This document shows positions 5,025-6,059 of a stretch of 6,059 bases of DNA, in pieces. The notes under the pieces are model-generated. The model ran no database searches. It saw only the letters and a list, made by a program, of their open reading frames with translations, and was not told the origin of the DNA. Each line of letters opens with the position of its first letter. The first letter of the stretch is position 1. The position numbers and the translations under genes are program-made. This DNA is from Methanosarcina sp. UBA402 (GTDB lineage Archaea > Halobacteriota > Methanosarcinia > Methanosarcinales > Methanosarcinaceae), in NCBI GenBank assembly GCA_002509325.1, contig DADO01000059.1:19956-26014 (forward strand). Direction: 5' to 3'.

Positions 5025-5969
5025 GTGGCACCTCGCCATGTTAATATTTTAAGCCCTGGAGACCCTTTCAGGGACTGGCTTGTTGAAGAAGTCGTCGGGC
5101 ACAGGCTGCGGAATAAAAACTGTTCTGTTAATGTTTTTAAATATAATTCCTCTCACACGGTCTGCAGATACCAATTTGAAGGTGAAAATCTCAGCGTGAT
5201 GGCAAAGTTTTTTGCCGAACCTACTGGCCGGCTGACAGCTTATAACCCTTATAAAGGCATGATGAATGAATACCGGAACCTCGAAAAAGCTGCTTCCGCA
5301 ATAAATGTTGCAAAGCCTCTTGCGATCAATAAAAAGTTCAATTGCGTCCTTGTAACCGAACATATACCTGGAAAATCTCTGGCCTCGTACTTCGACCAGC
5401 AAGAAAAACTTTATGAGAAGCTTACTGCAGTAGCCCACATGCTCCGACAGCTCCATGAAAATACAAAATCTTCCTACAATAAGAAAAACGAATTCAGAAA
5501 TTACCATGAAGTGCTGGACCATCTGAAACTGGATTATGGCACCAGAGAGAGTTTCAATAAACTGCTTGGACAATGGTGGTACAGTCCCCTGCTCAACAGG
5601 GAACACGGCTGTATGATTCACAGGGATGTAACCCCTTCTAATTATATTTTTTACAAATGTAAACCCTATGCCCTCGATTTTGAAAGTTCCTGGCTCCACG
5701 CGCATCCTGTCAGAGATCCAGGGATTCTTGCTGCAGAACTTAAAAATGAGTTCGAACTACACAGAGGAGGAGGGTGGAAAGCCGAACCATATATAGGGAA
5801 CTTTCTTTGGGAATACAGCAGGGATGAAAAGGATTTTAACTATGTTACCAGAATTTTGCCTTTTTTCATGAGTATAGGACTTCTCCGCTCGGCGCGGCTT
5901 CATGAAGGCGACTATAGGAATTACCTCATCAAAGAAGCAAGCGAATGTTTAAAGGCAATTAATAAGTGA
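5025..5969 (+). CDS. APH-family phosphotransferase (kinase-like fold), substrate unknown
   Basis: This is a 314-residue cytoplasmic enzyme with the aminoglycoside phosphotransferase/protein-kinase-like fold, expected to move the gamma phosphate of ATP to a hydroxyl group. The N-lobe has SSHTVCRYQF at 42-51 and the probable ATP lysine K61 in VMAKFF, with a possible partner E82 in MNEYRNLEKA. The hinge is TEHIPGKSL at 111-119. The catalytic loop HRDVTPSN is at 199-206, with base D201 and metal ligand N206. The second metal site is DFE at 218-220, followed by HPVRDPGILAAELK (227-240). All expected catalytic residues are present, so it is probably active. No signal peptide or membrane segment is seen. 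Members of this superfamily act on small molecules, sugars, lipids or proteins, and resistance to antibiotics should not be assumed. It is divergent from cooC and alone on its strand. Its final codons lie inside a 25-bp tandem repeat array. Confidence 0.8.
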   Translation: MAPRHVNILSPGDPFRDWLVEEVVGHRLRNKNCSVNVFKYNSSHTVCRYQFEGENLSVMAKFFAEPTGRLTAYNPYKGMMNEYRNLEKAASAINVAKPLAINKKFNCVLVTEHIPGKSLASYFDQQEKLYEKLTAVAHMLRQLHENTKSSYNKKNEFRNYHEVLDHLKLDYGTRESFNKLLGQWWYSPLLNREHGCMIHRDVTPSNYIFYKCKPYALDFESSWLHAHPVRDPGILAAELKNEFELHRGGGWKAEPYIGNFLWEYSRDEKDFNYVTRILPFFMSIGLLRSARLHEGDYRNYLIKEASECLKAINK

Positions 5970-6059
5970 GTGTAAAAATATAATCAATAAATTAGTGTTT
6001 AAATATAATCAATAAGTGAGTGTAAAAATATAATCAATAAATTAGTGTTAAAATATAAT
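5961..6059 (+). repeat. 25-bp AT-rich tandem repeats in alternating A-B-A-B order, reaching the window edge
   Basis: Four adjacent 25-base units: A at 5961-5985, B at 5986-6010, A at 6011-6035 and B from 6036, cut one base short by the window end. The two A units are identical; the two B units differ by one base (GTTTAAAT versus GTTAAAAT). A and B share AATAA at the start and AAATATAATC at the end but differ in the middle (GTGAGTG versus ATTAGTG). The array is therefore also a 50-bp higher-order repeat. The first unit supplies the last two sense codons and the TGA stop of the kinase. Confidence 0.9.

Noticed and set aside
4822..5039. Two overlapping minus-strand ORFs of 67-69 codons between cooC and the kinase
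   Set aside because: They overlap each other in different frames, lie in an AT-rich promoter region, lack ribosome binding sites and resemble no family.
5049..5705. 218-residue minus-strand ORF opposite the kinase
   Set aside because: It lies fully inside the kinase gene, whose catalytic motifs are clear on the other strand; the antisense translation shows no family features.
5025..5969. Calling the kinase an aminoglycoside resistance enzyme
   Set aside because: Only the general fold motifs are shared; nothing in the substrate-binding half or the context indicates an antibiotic substrate.

Overview
The window looks like a piece of a Methanosarcina (or closely related Methanosarcinales) chromosome. 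This is inferred from an archaeal two-subunit indolepyruvate:ferredoxin oxidoreductase, a CooC-type CODH-maturation ATPase, GGAGGTGA-like ribosome binding sites, TATA-type promoters, and long AT-rich intergenic stretches between moderately GC-rich genes. No database search could be run, so the genus is an inference.

Layout, left to right. Positions 1-274 hold no supported gene; they contain three small dyads and a T-rich terminator read on the minus strand. At 275-523 (-) is a small two-segment membrane protein of unknown function, with an 8-bp inverted repeat around its candidate TATA box at 635-666. A doubtful 64-codon hydrophobic ORF lies at 743-937 (-). The main operon, iorA-iorB (3359 down to 961, minus strand), is joined by an ATGA stop/start overlap with a near-perfect Shine-Dalgarno for iorB. 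A 365-bp gap (3375-3739) carries the iorA promoter region, an imperfect hairpin, and a hairpin plus U-tract terminator for the next gene. A stand-alone CooC-like ATPase lies at 3740-4534 (-). A 490-bp divergent intergenic region (4535-5024) holds the cooC promoter, three 26-bp tandem repeats, several dyads and the leader of the last gene. An APH/kinase-fold phosphotransferase lies at 5025-5969 (+). A 25-bp AT-rich tandem array arranged A-B-A-B begins inside the last codons of the kinase and runs to the window edge.

How the genes work together: IorA and IorB form one enzyme, which interconverts aryl-2-oxoacids and aryl-acetyl-CoA with ferredoxin. In methanogens it can serve aromatic amino acid breakdown or, run in reverse, biosynthesis from aryl acids. 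CooC belongs to carbon monoxide dehydrogenase nickel-site maturation, but no CODH gene is in view, so its target is elsewhere. The kinase is divergent from cooC and its substrate cannot be read from the sequence.

I do not see a clear new multi-gene system. The most distinctive structure is non-coding: the two unrelated tandem repeat arrays flanking the kinase, the inverted copy of the 26-mer core next to the kinase start, and the dyad around the promoter of the small membrane protein.
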